64,000 nt of DNA, from contig NZ_BAABHK010000020.1 in assembly GCF_039542055.1 (NCBI RefSeq), positions 120,240 through 184,239 of the forward strand. The letters run 5' to 3'. The notes under the pieces are model-generated. The model had not been told where the DNA came from, made no database searches, and saw nothing but the letters and a program-made list of their open reading frames with translations. Positions within the stretch are counted from its first letter, which is position 1; each line of letters starts with the position of its first letter. Origin of the DNA: Actinoallomurus vinaceus. GTDB taxonomy: Bacteria > Actinomycetota > Actinomycetes > Streptosporangiales > Streptosporangiaceae. Below are positions 57,169-64,000 of this stretch, one piece after another. Position numbers and translations under genes: made by a program.

Positions 57169-58101
57169 ATGAGCACCCAATCCGAGGCGGACGGCCGGCT
57201 CGATCCGAGCCTGGCCGCGCTCATGAGCGAGCGGCGTCAACTGATCAATCTCGCGTACCGGCTCCTCGGCTCCCTGGCCGATGCCGAGGACGTCGTACAG
57301 GAGACGTACGCCCGCTGGTACGCCATGTCCCGGCAGCGGCAGGAGGCCATCGATTCCCCCGGCGCCTGGCTGGCGAAGGTCGCCGGCCGCATCTGTCTCG
57401 ACCTCCTCCGCTCGGCGCGGGCCCGGCGCGAGCGCTACGTGGGCGAATGGATCCCGGAGCCGCTGCCCGATCGTACGGAGTGGATCGACGAGCGGCCGGA
57501 CGGCATCGCGTTCGACCCGGCCGACCGTGTCACGCTCGACGAGTCGGTCAACATGGCCTTCCTGGTCGTGCTCGAATCGATGACCCCGGCCGAGCGCGTC
57601 GCGTTCGTCCTGCACGACGTCTTCCGCTACTCCTTCGCCGAAGTGGCCGAGATCGTCGGCCGTACCCCGGCGGCCTGCCGCCAGCTGGCCTCATCGGCCC
57701 GCCGCCGCATCCGCGCCTCGCAGGCGCCCGCGGCTCCGGCAGCCCACCAGGCCGGCATCGTCAGGGAGTTCAAGCAGGCGTGGGAGGCCAAGGACATCGA
57801 CGCCCTCATCGGCCTCCTCGACCCCGACGCCACGGCGATCGCCGACGGCGGCGGCGTGGTCAGCGCCCTGCTCCGCCCGGTCGAAGGCGGCGAGCAGATC
57901 GCGCGCTACCTGGTCGACATCGCCGGCAAGGCAGCCACGCTGACGCTCCTGGAGCGTACGGTCAACGCCCAGCCCGGCCTGGTCGCCCAGCAAGACGGCG
58001 TCACCGTGGCGGTGTTCGCGTTCGACGTCGCAGGCGACCGGATCAAGCACATCTGGGCAGTACGGAACCCCGAGAAGCTCCGGCCCTGGACGGCGGGCTG
58101 A
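57169..58101 (+). CDS. ECF41 (SigJ-like) sigma factor with SnoaL-type C-terminal domain
   Basis: A 310-residue sigma factor: sigma2 (INLAYRLLGSLADAEDVVQE), linker WIPEPLPDRTEW, sigma4 (LESMTPAERVAFVLHDVFRY, then SFAEVAEIVGRTPAACRQLA) and a C-terminal SnoaL-like regulatory domain with ADGGGVVSALLRP and RNPEKLRPW. These three motifs (WxPEP, DGGGK-like, NPDKL-like) define ECF41, whose C-terminal domain replaces an anti-sigma factor. Here DGGGK and NPDKL are altered to DGGGV and NPEKL. It is preceded by an ECF41-type promoter, implying autoregulation. Confidence 0.9.
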   Translation: MSTQSEADGRLDPSLAALMSERRQLINLAYRLLGSLADAEDVVQETYARWYAMSRQRQEAIDSPGAWLAKVAGRICLDLLRSARARRERYVGEWIPEPLPDRTEWIDERPDGIAFDPADRVTLDESVNMAFLVVLESMTPAERVAFVLHDVFRYSFAEVAEIVGRTPAACRQLASSARRRIRASQAPAAPAAHQAGIVREFKQAWEAKDIDALIGLLDPDATAIADGGGVVSALLRPVEGGEQIARYLVDIAGKAATLTLLERTVNAQPGLVAQQDGVTVAVFAFDVAGDRIKHIWAVRNPEKLRPWTAG

Positions 58102-58116
58102 CCCGCGCTGCCTCGG

Positions 58117-59040
58117 TCACTCCGCGGGCGGGCGGGCCTGGTCCGCCTCGCGGAGGACCGCCCAGGCGTCCGCCACGGGACCCACATGCCCGAGCTTGTC
58201 GGGGTTGAGCACCGTACGGATCGTCTGGATCTGCCCGTCGAGGATGTCGAGCGTCAAGGCGTAGAGGACCTTGCCGTCCCGGTCGCGGAAGATCGCGCCC
58301 GGCTGGCCGTTCACCTGGTGCGGCTCCACCACGCCGCCGATCCGGATGAGCCGTGGGACGGCGGTGGCGAGCAGTCGGGCCACGTTCTCGGCGCCGACGA
58401 ACTCGGTGGCCAACTGCGGTGCCTTGCCGCCACCGTCACCGACCATGTGCACGTCGGCGGCCAGCAGTTCCCGCAGCCCGTCGACGTCCCCTTCCTTAAA
58501 GGCCTCGAAGAACCGCTCGGCGAGCTCCTCACGCTCTCGGCGGTCGGCCTCGAACCGGGGCCGGCCCGCCTCCATGTGGCGGCGCGCCTGCATCGCAAGC
58601 TGACGGCACGCCGCCTCCGACCTCTCCACCCCCGATGCGATCTCCCGGAAGCTGAATCCGAAGACCTCCCGCAGTACGAAGACCGCCCGCTCGAGCGGGC
58701 TGAGCCGCTCGAGCAGGAGCAGGGCGGCCATCGACACCGAGTCCGCCAGCTCCGCCGACCGCTCGGGGTCCTGGTAGGGGTCGGCGAGCAGCGGCTCGGG
58801 GAACCACGGCCCGACGTACTCCTCCCGCCGCACACGGGCCGAGCGCAGCACGTCGATCGAGATCCGGGTCACCACGGACGACAGGTAGGCCCTGGTCGAG
58901 GTGGGTTTTGTCGGGGAGGCTTCGAAGCGCAGCCAGGTCTCCTGGACCGCGTCCTCGGCCTCGCTCACGCTGCCGAGGATCCGGTAGGCGATCGAGAACA
59001 GCAGCGGTCGCAGCTGCTCGAACTCCTCGGTCTTACTCAT
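58117..59040 (-). CDS. ECF41 sigma factor with SnoaL-type C-terminal domain
   Basis: A 307-residue sigma factor: sigma2 LLFSIAYRILGSVSEAEDAV, GPWFPEPLLADPY (78-90), sigma4 RLSPLERAVFVLREVFGFSF with SEAACRQLAMQARRH, then a SnoaL-like domain with canonical DGGGK (202-206) and NPDKL near 282. ATG 59040 has GGAAGGG upstream. It is last in an apparent operon after a CMD-domain gene and an FAD oxidoreductase, the classic genomic context of ECF41. Confidence 0.93.
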   Translation of the reverse strand: MSKTEEFEQLRPLLFSIAYRILGSVSEAEDAVQETWLRFEASPTKPTSTRAYLSSVVTRISIDVLRSARVRREEYVGPWFPEPLLADPYQDPERSAELADSVSMAALLLLERLSPLERAVFVLREVFGFSFREIASGVERSEAACRQLAMQARRHMEAGRPRFEADRREREELAERFFEAFKEGDVDGLRELLAADVHMVGDGGGKAPQLATEFVGAENVARLLATAVPRLIRIGGVVEPHQVNGQPGAIFRDRDGKVLYALTLDILDGQIQTIRTVLNPDKLGHVGPVADAWAVLREADQARPPAE

Positions 59041-59199
59041 ACCAGCCCTTCCTTGAAACCCCGCCGCCACGAGGAAAGCGCAGCCGCCTTGACGTTGGAG
59101 AAGCGCACCCCTCCGTCATCATCGTCACCACCTGTTCCCGGCCGGCAGGCGGGCCGGCCGGGGGGGTCGTCGTCAACGATGTCGAATACGCCTTCTGCG

Positions 59200-60540
59200 C
59201 TACTGAGGCCGGACGTTGTGGTTGTGGGCGAACAGGTTGCCCGGATCGTATTGACGCTTGACCGCCGCGAGCCGCTGATAGGTCTCTGCCGGGTAGATCG
59301 CGGCGACATCGTTCTCGGTGGCAGAAGCGAGGAAGTTGGCGTAAGCGCCATTGATGTGGGGTGCGAGCCGGTCCCAGATCGCCTCCAGGCCAGGACGAGC
59401 GGCCTCGATGACCGGTTCGGGGCCCGCTGTGGTGGTCACGACCATCAGCTCCGCTTGGCGATGCGCGTACGCGGTGGCGTCGCCGGGGATCCGGGACACC
59501 GCACCGCCGAGGCTGCGAACGGAGATGAACGGCGATCCCTCCGACGCGCCGACCTCGGTGAGGATCTGCAGGACCGTCGGCACCGATCGCTCGTCGACGA
59601 AGGCGCTCCGGGTCACCAGCCGGATACCGGGCGGTGGGGTCGCCCCGTCCACGAGCGTGTCCGCGTACGGCATCAGCGCGACATCGTCGCCCAGCACCGT
59701 GCCGAGCCGGCGGATCGGGTCGATCGCCTCGGCGGCGAGCTGCGGGTCATCGCCGTCGAAGGCGACGTTGATCTCGACCGGCGCCTCAGGTCCGCCGGCG
59801 AAGGGGTTGGCGAAGTTCGCGACGGAGGTGAGGTCTTCGGCGGCGGTGCGCAGGTGGTCCGCCCATCCCTGGAGCACGGTGGCCGCCTCTTCCGCCGGGA
59901 AGGCGATCTTGCCGTAGAAGACGTCCGTCGTCGGGTGCGCCGCGAACTCGAAGGCGGTCACGATCCCGAAGTTGCCGCCGCCACCGCGAATCGCCCAGAA
60001 CAGTTCCGGGTTCTGCTCCGCGCTCACCTGCACGATCTGCCCGTCGGCGGTGACCACCTGCGCGGCGACCACGTTGTCCAAGGCCAGGCCGTACTTCCTG
60101 ACCTTCCAGCCGATGCCGCCGGTCAGTGTCAGCCCACCGACACCGACGCCGTTGGTGTCGCCCGAAGAGATCGCCAGGCCATGCGGGGCCAAGGCGGCCG
60201 CGACCTGGCCCCAGGTGGCGCCGCCGCCGATCCGCACCAGGTGACGTTCGTGGTCGATGACCTCCACGTCCGCGAGCAGGCTCAGGTCGATCACGACGCC
60301 GCCGTCGTTGGTGCCGAAACCCGCGAAGCCGTGGCCGCCGCCTCGCACGGACAGTACAAGCCCGGCGCCGGCAGCGAATCTGACACCCGCTCGCACGTCC
60401 CCGACGCTCTTGGGCCGCAGAACATAGGCCGGACTACCCGGAGTCAATATCGAGCGGCTGGCCGTTTCGTACTCCGCTCCGCCCGGTTCGATGATGTCGC
60501 CGCCGAAGTCACCGCGAAGGGTTTCAGACGCTGAGCGCAT
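59200..60540 (-). CDS. FAD-binding (BBE/6-HDNO-type) oxidoreductase
   Basis: A 446-residue PCMH-type flavoenzyme: YVLRPKSVGDVRAGVRFAAG, the FAD-anchoring LSVRGGGHGFAGFGTNDGGV (the His of GGGH is the usual covalent site), LAISSGDTNGVGVGGLTLTG, GGIGWKVRKYGLALDNVVAA, AIRGGGGNFGIVTAFEF and the C-terminal berberine-bridge motif QRLAAVKRQYDPGNLFAHNH. The partner Cys for bicovalent flavin (usually GVC) is replaced by GVG, so attachment is probably only through His. It is in an operon with the CMD-domain gene and ECF41. Confidence 0.9.
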   Translation of the reverse strand: MRSASETLRGDFGGDIIEPGGAEYETASRSILTPGSPAYVLRPKSVGDVRAGVRFAAGAGLVLSVRGGGHGFAGFGTNDGGVVIDLSLLADVEVIDHERHLVRIGGGATWGQVAAALAPHGLAISSGDTNGVGVGGLTLTGGIGWKVRKYGLALDNVVAAQVVTADGQIVQVSAEQNPELFWAIRGGGGNFGIVTAFEFAAHPTTDVFYGKIAFPAEEAATVLQGWADHLRTAAEDLTSVANFANPFAGGPEAPVEINVAFDGDDPQLAAEAIDPIRRLGTVLGDDVALMPYADTLVDGATPPPGIRLVTRSAFVDERSVPTVLQILTEVGASEGSPFISVRSLGGAVSRIPGDATAYAHRQAELMVVTTTAGPEPVIEAARPGLEAIWDRLAPHINGAYANFLASATENDVAAIYPAETYQRLAAVKRQYDPGNLFAHNHNVRPQ

Positions 60541-60568
60541 AACGTTCCTTCCACACCGCAGAAACTCG

Positions 60569-61045
60569 TTACGCGAACTGGCCGGGCTGGTAGTCGCCGC
60601 CGGCCATCCGGGTGATGACGCCCATGCGATTGCTGGCGTTGATGAGGGCGATGATGCACACCAGGGCGGCGAGTTGCTCCTCGTCGTAGTGCTTGGCGGC
60701 GTTCGCCCAGACCTCGTCGGTGACACCCCCGGCGGCATCCGCGATGCGGGTCCCCTGCTCGGTCAGCTCCAGGGCGGCGCGCTCGGCGTCGGTGAACACC
60801 GTGCTCTCCCGCCAGGCCGCGACCAGGTTGATGCGCGTGGCGCTCTCCCCGGCATGCGCGAGGTCCTTGCTGTGGGCATCGGTGCAGTAGCCGCAGCCGT
60901 TGATCTGGCTGGCGCGCAGCAGCACCAGATCCTGGGTCGCCTTCGGCAGCGTCGACTCTTTGACGAGCACCCTGCTCGCCGAGGCGAAGTACTTCATGGA
61001 CTTGGCCGCGACCGGGCTGGCAGTGAGGTTCAAACGGGCTTCCAC
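60569..61045 (-). CDS. Carboxymuconolactone decarboxylase-family (AhpD-like) protein
   Basis: A 158-residue AhpD-like peroxidatic/thiol protein: KSMKYFASASRVLVKESTLP, VLLRASQINGCGYCTDAHSK (CxxC with nearby His, the AhpD active site), ERAALELTEQGTRIADAAGG. GTG 61045 has AAGGAG upstream and is preferred to longer frames. It is preceded by a promoter matching the ECF41 consensus (-35 TCTCACA, N16, -10 CGTC), and the ECF41 gene is two genes downstream. Confidence 0.92.
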   Translation of the reverse strand: MEARLNLTASPVAAKSMKYFASASRVLVKESTLPKATQDLVLLRASQINGCGYCTDAHSKDLAHAGESATRINLVAAWRESTVFTDAERAALELTEQGTRIADAAGGVTDEVWANAAKHYDEEQLAALVCIIALINASNRMGVITRMAGGDYQPGQFA

Positions 61046-61086
61046 GGTGCACTCCTTGTTGCCGTTGTTGGCAGGTACACCTCCTA

Positions 61087-61113
61087 GACGAGACAGCCCG
61101 GCAAGATGTGAGA
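61087..61113 (-). promoter_or_regulatory. ECF41-type promoter of the CMD operon
   Basis: TCTCACA (61113-61107), exactly 16 bp, CGTC (61090-61087) on the minus strand, about 40 bp before the CMD gene GTG. One mismatch from the described ECF41 -35 TGTCACA, with the exact spacing and -10. Confidence 0.7.
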
Positions 61114-61345
61114 TCGACAAATGTGACGCGCGTCTCCGCCCCTGCAAGCTCGGCAAGGGACCGAGGACGTCGCCCGGGTCGGGCTCAAAGTCCTCCAGGA
61201 AGGCCCCGACAACAGGCACATGGTGATCAAGCTGCGGCCTACGCCGATGCGTCCGCCTGCGATCGTGATCATCCTGTGTTGCCGTCGCCGTTGCCGTCGC
61301 TGCCGTCGGCTCGCCCATGAGATAGATGATCATTAAGCTCCCGGC
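61114..61345. other. Spacer with HTH-protein remnant, copy 1
   Basis: No intact gene. On the minus strand a fragment MITIAGGRIGVGRSLITM (about 61272-61219) precedes an unrelated frame. It resembles the fragment at 63190-63120 (MITDPRGQPTSAGSLITL), and both are preceded by a GACGGCAAC-like repeat. Confidence 0.45.
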
Positions 61346-61621
61346 ATGCCTCCCTCCCGGACGGCTCGCGCTGTCGCTGTTCTAACGCTGGTGATCATCC
61401 CGCTGGCGGCGATCCCGGATGCGTCCCCTGCCTCCCAGTGCGACAAGCTGCTCTTCTCCATACGTCGATCGGCAGACGCCCAGCTCGCTAGCCTGCGGTC
61501 CCGTTACCCCACGTACTCGATTGGCCAGGGGGGCCTACTCGTAGGTTTCAGCGGTCGAGATCGGATATGCGCGTACGTCAACCAGCAGCCGCCCACTTTC
61601 CGCAGCGTGCCCACGCCATAG
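61346..61621 (+). CDS. Small secreted hypothetical protein (91 aa)
   Basis: A 91-residue protein with a signal-like N-terminus (ARAVAVLTLVIIPLAAIPDA, cleavage near SPAS). The mature peptide contains QCDKLLFSIRRSADAQLASL and two Cys that could form a disulfide. No family is recognised. It lies at the left edge of the second island remnant. Confidence 0.5.
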   Translation: MPPSRTARAVAVLTLVIIPLAAIPDASPASQCDKLLFSIRRSADAQLASLRSRYPTYSIGQGGLLVGFSGRDRICAYVNQQPPTFRSVPTP

Positions 61622-61627
61622 CACCGC

Positions 61628-61737
61628 CCGCCGGGTCATCCCGCCTTCCACCTCAACCACCGATCAACCTGTGCCCGGTGTGGCTCCCATCCCGGAGCCG
61701 GAAGCGCCCCCGCCGGAGGCACGTTGTAAGAGATCCT
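61628..61737. repeat. Dispersed repeat, copy B
   Basis: Matches 44455-44560 in the same orientation, ending in the shared block CGCCGGAGGCACGTTGTAAGAG (given here as CGCCGGAGGCACG and TTGTAAGAG). Downstream at about 62090-62140 there is a second block matching 44980-45020. Confidence 0.65.
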
Positions 61738-61861
61738 TATGATCTGGTCAGCGATACTCGATCGCCGGATGCGGATCGTTGTTGAGCCGCTGGCGGGCTC
61801 TGTACGGGAGCAGACGGTCGACCGGATCCTAGGTGCAAGCCGGAATCAGTCGGAGGTCGTG

Positions 61862-62035
61862 ATGGGCAGGAAGAAAGCGGCGTACCGGGTGATGAGTGAG
61901 CCGAACGACCCGAGATTTGTTGACTATGGGATCCCGATCTCTGAGCGTCCGGTGCCAGGTTCCCGCGAGACAGGGGTTCGCCTGGGCTTGTGGGTCCTCG
62001 GCGCGATGGTCACCGGTTTCATCGCGGGCAATTGA
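61862..62035 (+). CDS. Small single-helix membrane protein (57 aa)
   Basis: ATG 61862 with GGAGG 5 nt upstream: 57 residues. A basic polar N-terminus (MGRKKAAYRVMSEPNDPRFV, then DYGIPISERPVPGSRETG) is followed by one C-terminal helix LGLWVLGAMVTGFIAGN. The longer open frame from 61739 lacks a Shine-Dalgarno. Position relative to the dispersed repeat equals that of the gene at 44704. Function unknown. Confidence 0.5.
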   Translation: MGRKKAAYRVMSEPNDPRFVDYGIPISERPVPGSRETGVRLGLWVLGAMVTGFIAGN

Positions 62036-62152
62036 CGCCATCAAGGTTCGTCGACGTGCCGGCGACCCTGCAGAGCGCTTGCCGGGACGCATCGTTCGGT
62101 TGAGCCGCCCGATCGACACGGCCAGAGGGACCGGCGCTCACGCCGCACGCCC

Positions 62153-62407
62153 GTAGGACGTGCCGGAACAGGCGGCCTGCGGCGGCGCTTGCGCAGCCGC
62201 ATTGACAAGGAGTTGGTCGAGGCTCAGCAGAAGTCCAACCGGGGCATCCCGGTCGCGGACAAGCCCTAGAGGCTCGGCGAGTACCTGGACTACTGGCTTG
62301 AGCACGTCGTACGCCCGGCGAAGCGCTGGAACACGTACAAGAAGTACGAGCAGACCGTACGGCTCTACCTCAAGCCAGGTCTCGGCAACCAGCGGTTGGA
62401 GCGCTGA
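62153..62407 (+). pseudogene. Integrase N-terminal relic with internal amber codon
   Basis: The frame reads LRRRLRSRIDKELVEAQQKS and NRGIPVADKP, then TAG (62267-62269) where relatives have Trp, then RLGEYLDYWLEHVVRPAKRW, NTYKKYEQTVRLYLKPGLGN and a TGA at 62405. This is the start and SAM-like core-binding domain of an actinomycete tyrosine recombinase. The catalytic domain is missing except for a remnant at 62791-62900. Confidence 0.85.
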
Positions 62408-62540
62408 GGGTCGCCAAGGTCCAATCTTTCCTCAATTCGCCGATCGCGACATGCGAGAACCCGGCCCATGTCGGTCCAGACGCGTGCTACATCCGTCTTG
62501 GGGTGGCAGTCTGAACCAGATACCGCGTGAAGGGACCGCC
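62408..62540. other. Spacer replacing integrase catalytic domain
   Basis: No coding features; lower-GC sequence joining the integrase relic to a small membrane gene. Confidence 0.4.
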
Positions 62541-62768
62541 ATGTCCGTAAGTGCGGCACGTGACCACCTGTTCCGCTGGTTCTTCGCGCGGTTGTGCCTC
62601 TACCTGGTCATCGGGCTGCTAGTCATCCTGGCTCTCTCGTTTGAGAACGGTGACGGATGGGTCTCCGAGATGAGGCACGGCATCGTGCCGTGGGTATCGA
62701 TCGCGGTAATCAGTGAGGTCTTCCGATGGCTGTCCCGGAGAGGGCGGGCCAGCGCACCAAACCCATGA
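62541..62768 (+). CDS. Small membrane protein inside integrase relic (75 aa)
   Basis: ATG 62541 with AAGGGA upstream: 75 residues, two hydrophobic segments (FFARLCLYLVIGLLVILALS and HGIVPWVSIAVISEVFRWLS) joined by an acidic loop, with a basic C-terminus. No family is recognised. It lies exactly between the N- and C-terminal remnants of one integrase gene, so it either inserted there or replaced the middle. Confidence 0.6.
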   Translation: MSVSAARDHLFRWFFARLCLYLVIGLLVILALSFENGDGWVSEMRHGIVPWVSIAVISEVFRWLSRRGRASAPNP

Positions 62769-62790
62769 CCGAGGAGGCCGCCTACTGCAT

Positions 62791-62900
62791 GATCTGCGGC
62801 GCACCACGGCGTCACTGCTCAAGAGACCCGGCGCGTCGCCAAGGAGATCTTGGGCCATGCCCACATCTCGAGGAAGGTGCCGACGCTGAGAAGACACAAG
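62791..62900 (+). pseudogene. Integrase C-terminal relic, frameshifted
   Basis: DLRRTTASLL in one frame (the integrase box D-L-R-H-T-A-A-S-L-L) continues after a frame change as TRRVAKEILGHAHIS (the G-H box). The region after it is degenerate and no catalytic Tyr is found. Confidence 0.7.
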
Positions 62901-62920
62901 GCTCCGGCAACCGAGCCTGA

Positions 62921-63371
62921 GCCTTGCAGAAGTCCTTGCGCAAACCCCGGCCCGCGCAGGGGCGTGCGGGCGGAGCCCCCAACATCGGGGGGCTCGGGGG
63001 GTCGTCCCCCCGAAAAAATCGCGGGCCACCGGGGAAGGCGCGAAGCGCCGACCACGATGGCCCGACTCGTGGGCCTAGGTGGACTTGAACCACCGGCCTC
63101 ATCCTCATCAGTTCGATCTTGGCCAAGGTGATCAAGCTTCCGGCCGACGTCGGCTGTCCGCGCGGGTCTGTGATCATCCTGCGACGTCTGTCCGTGTTGC
63201 TGTCACTGTTGCTGTCAGCTTGGGAAAGTCGATGCCACTGATCGTTGATCACCTGCGGTACCGGTGACCTGCGCCTTCCCGGCGCTCTCCCCGTGAGTGA
63301 CCGTTCGCGACTGTGACCGTCTGCTCTTACGGGCACGCAACGGGCACGCGGGTCATGACAAGATCCGCCCC
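62921..63371. other. Non-coding stretch with hairpin, tRNA fragment and HTH remnant
   Basis: Contains a G/C-run stem CGGGGGG / CCCCCCG near 62995-63013 followed by AAAAAA, the tRNA-Ile 3' fragment (63070-63100), and a minus-strand fragment MITDPRGQPTSAGSLITL (63191-63138) similar to one at 61.2 kb. No intact gene. Confidence 0.5.
63070..63100 (-). repeat. tRNA-Ile 3'-end fragment (att remnant)
   Basis: On the minus strand, GGTGGTTCAAGTCCACC (T-arm) then TAGGCCCA reproduces the 3' end of actinobacterial tRNA-Ile(GAT). No 5' half is present upstream. It lies next to an integrase relic, so it is best explained as an attachment-site duplicate left by an element inserted in tRNA-Ile. Confidence 0.7.
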
Positions 63372-63809
63372 ATGCATGCGCGGGAGTGGCTGAACACCGA
63401 TGACCGATTCATTGCAGGCGCGGAACTCTTCCGCTCGGACAGAGCTTTCACTGTATGGGCGTACACGATCAGTCACAGCCAACTACTGCTGCGGACACGG
63501 ACGCGGATCGGACAATCCCGCATTGACATCGTCTTCAAGCCCGTTCTGGCCGTGAAGCTGAGGATCGAGTATCGCGATGGCCTCGTCATCCGATGCGCTC
63601 ACCAGACAGAGGCTGAGCAAATCCGGGCCGAGAACACCGACCTCGACCCAAGTGATGGCGCTCGCTATCTGATCTTGGAGACCGGCGAAGACCGGGACTA
63701 CGTCGTGACCTACGCCGTCGGCTGGGAAGAAGACACTGCTACTGATAGCGACCCCAGCAAACTCGCCGATTTCGTCCCCGGTACTGATCCGGCCCGCATC
63801 CTGCCATAG
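63372..63809 (+). CDS. Hypothetical protein (145 aa)
   Basis: A 145-residue soluble protein (AREWLNTDDRFIAGAELFRS, AFTVWAYTISHSQLLLRTRT, RIGQSRIDIVFKPVLAVKLR, DLDPSDGARYLILETGEDRD), mostly beta with an acidic C-terminus. No family is recognised. ATG 63372 follows AAGATCCGCCCC; a GTG at 63297 is less likely. Codon use is less GC-biased than in the core genes, in keeping with island DNA. Confidence 0.6.
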   Translation: MHAREWLNTDDRFIAGAELFRSDRAFTVWAYTISHSQLLLRTRTRIGQSRIDIVFKPVLAVKLRIEYRDGLVIRCAHQTEAEQIRAENTDLDPSDGARYLILETGEDRDYVVTYAVGWEEDTATDSDPSKLADFVPGTDPARILP

Positions 63810-63915
63810 AAGCCTGCGGAGGCTCCGCCGTCCGACAGTTCCCCCGGTCTGGTCATCCCGTCTGCCTTCGTCCCTGGACCGCCCCGGCGAAGTTGGAGGC
63901 CGGATTGCTCGGTTC

Positions 63916-64000
63916 TCACCCGGCCAGGGGTGTAGCCCCGCGTGACCGGTGGAACGCTTCCTCGTACTCGCGCGGGGGAATGTTCCCGCAGTAAGAATGT
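63916..64000 (-). mobile_element. IS3-family transposase C-terminus, cut by window edge
   Basis: The minus-strand frame at the edge reads HSYCGNIPPREYEEAFHRSR, GATPLAG, stop 63916. The N-I-P-P-x-E-Y-E motif is typical of the last 30 residues of IS3-family OrfB integrase-type transposases. The rest lies beyond the window. Confidence 0.65.

Noticed and set aside
58186..60534. 782-codon plus-strand frame opposite the ECF41 and FAD-oxidoreductase genes
   Set aside because: It is an antisense shadow spanning two real genes and their spacer; no domain, and Arg/Gly-rich composition.

Overview
The window is chromosomal DNA of a high-GC actinomycete. GC-rich codon use, many GTG starts, ATGA/GTGA stop-start overlaps, SARP/BTAD and DUF5919 regulators, SigE-type and ECF41 sigma factors and a 39-residue DLW-39 protein point to Actinomycetota. 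A Thermomonosporaceae/Streptosporangiales member (Actinomadura- or Actinoallomurus-like) is my best guess, but it is only inference. DLW-39, a tRNA-Ala gene, a tRNA-Ile fragment, a cluster of DnaA-box-like sequences and a one-mismatch parS site suggest the window is not far from oriC.

Layout. 1-13.8 kb holds accessory metabolism and regulators: an AfsR-type regulator cut by the left edge, a TauE/SafE exporter, a sulfotransferase, a glycosidase-like propeller, an orphan PCMT-type methyltransferase, an aldo/keto reductase with a divergent HTH regulator, an F420-type oxidoreductase, an MFS pump with a divergent ArsR repressor, and an inositol monophosphatase coupled to a DUF5919 regulator. 13.9-17.3 kb holds a SARP-like regulator convergent with a compact operon: a 26-residue peptide, an intergenic hairpin, a PaaK-like adenylate-forming ligase and a polytopic membrane protein. 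This is the best candidate here for an undescribed peptide system. 17.4-32.9 kb holds two SigE-family sigma / membrane-anchored partner pairs, a PadR-controlled divergent locus with an ABC exporter, an OmpR-type two-component system coupled to a DUF4173 protein, and a lipid glycosyltransferase/deacetylase pair.

33-40.3 kb is a five-gene minus-strand cassette (SWIM, unnamed 462-residue protein, VWA, MoxR AAA+, DUF5682) with overlapping or near-overlapping genes. It looks like a chaperone/conflict-type NTPase system. Divergent from it lies a small protein whose C-terminus resembles bacterial amyloid-signalling motifs.

41-48 kb is accessory and decayed: orphan small genes, a tRNA-Ala-targeted integrative element with a duplicated 47-bp att core, a dead tyrosine recombinase, and two IS630 ends flanking a secreted hydrolase. 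48-61 kb is more conserved: DLW-39, GH25 lysozyme, Ogt, a secreted nuclease, a quinone oxidoreductase, and two ECF41 sigma factors. One ECF41 gene follows a carboxymuconolactone-decarboxylase and FAD-oxidoreductase pair. The other is divergent from yceI across an almost perfect palindrome that resolves into two back-to-back ECF41-type promoters. 61.3-64 kb is a second island remnant: tRNA-Ile fragment, broken integrase, small membrane proteins, and an IS3 transposase end at the right edge. It shares dispersed repeats with the 44-45 kb region.
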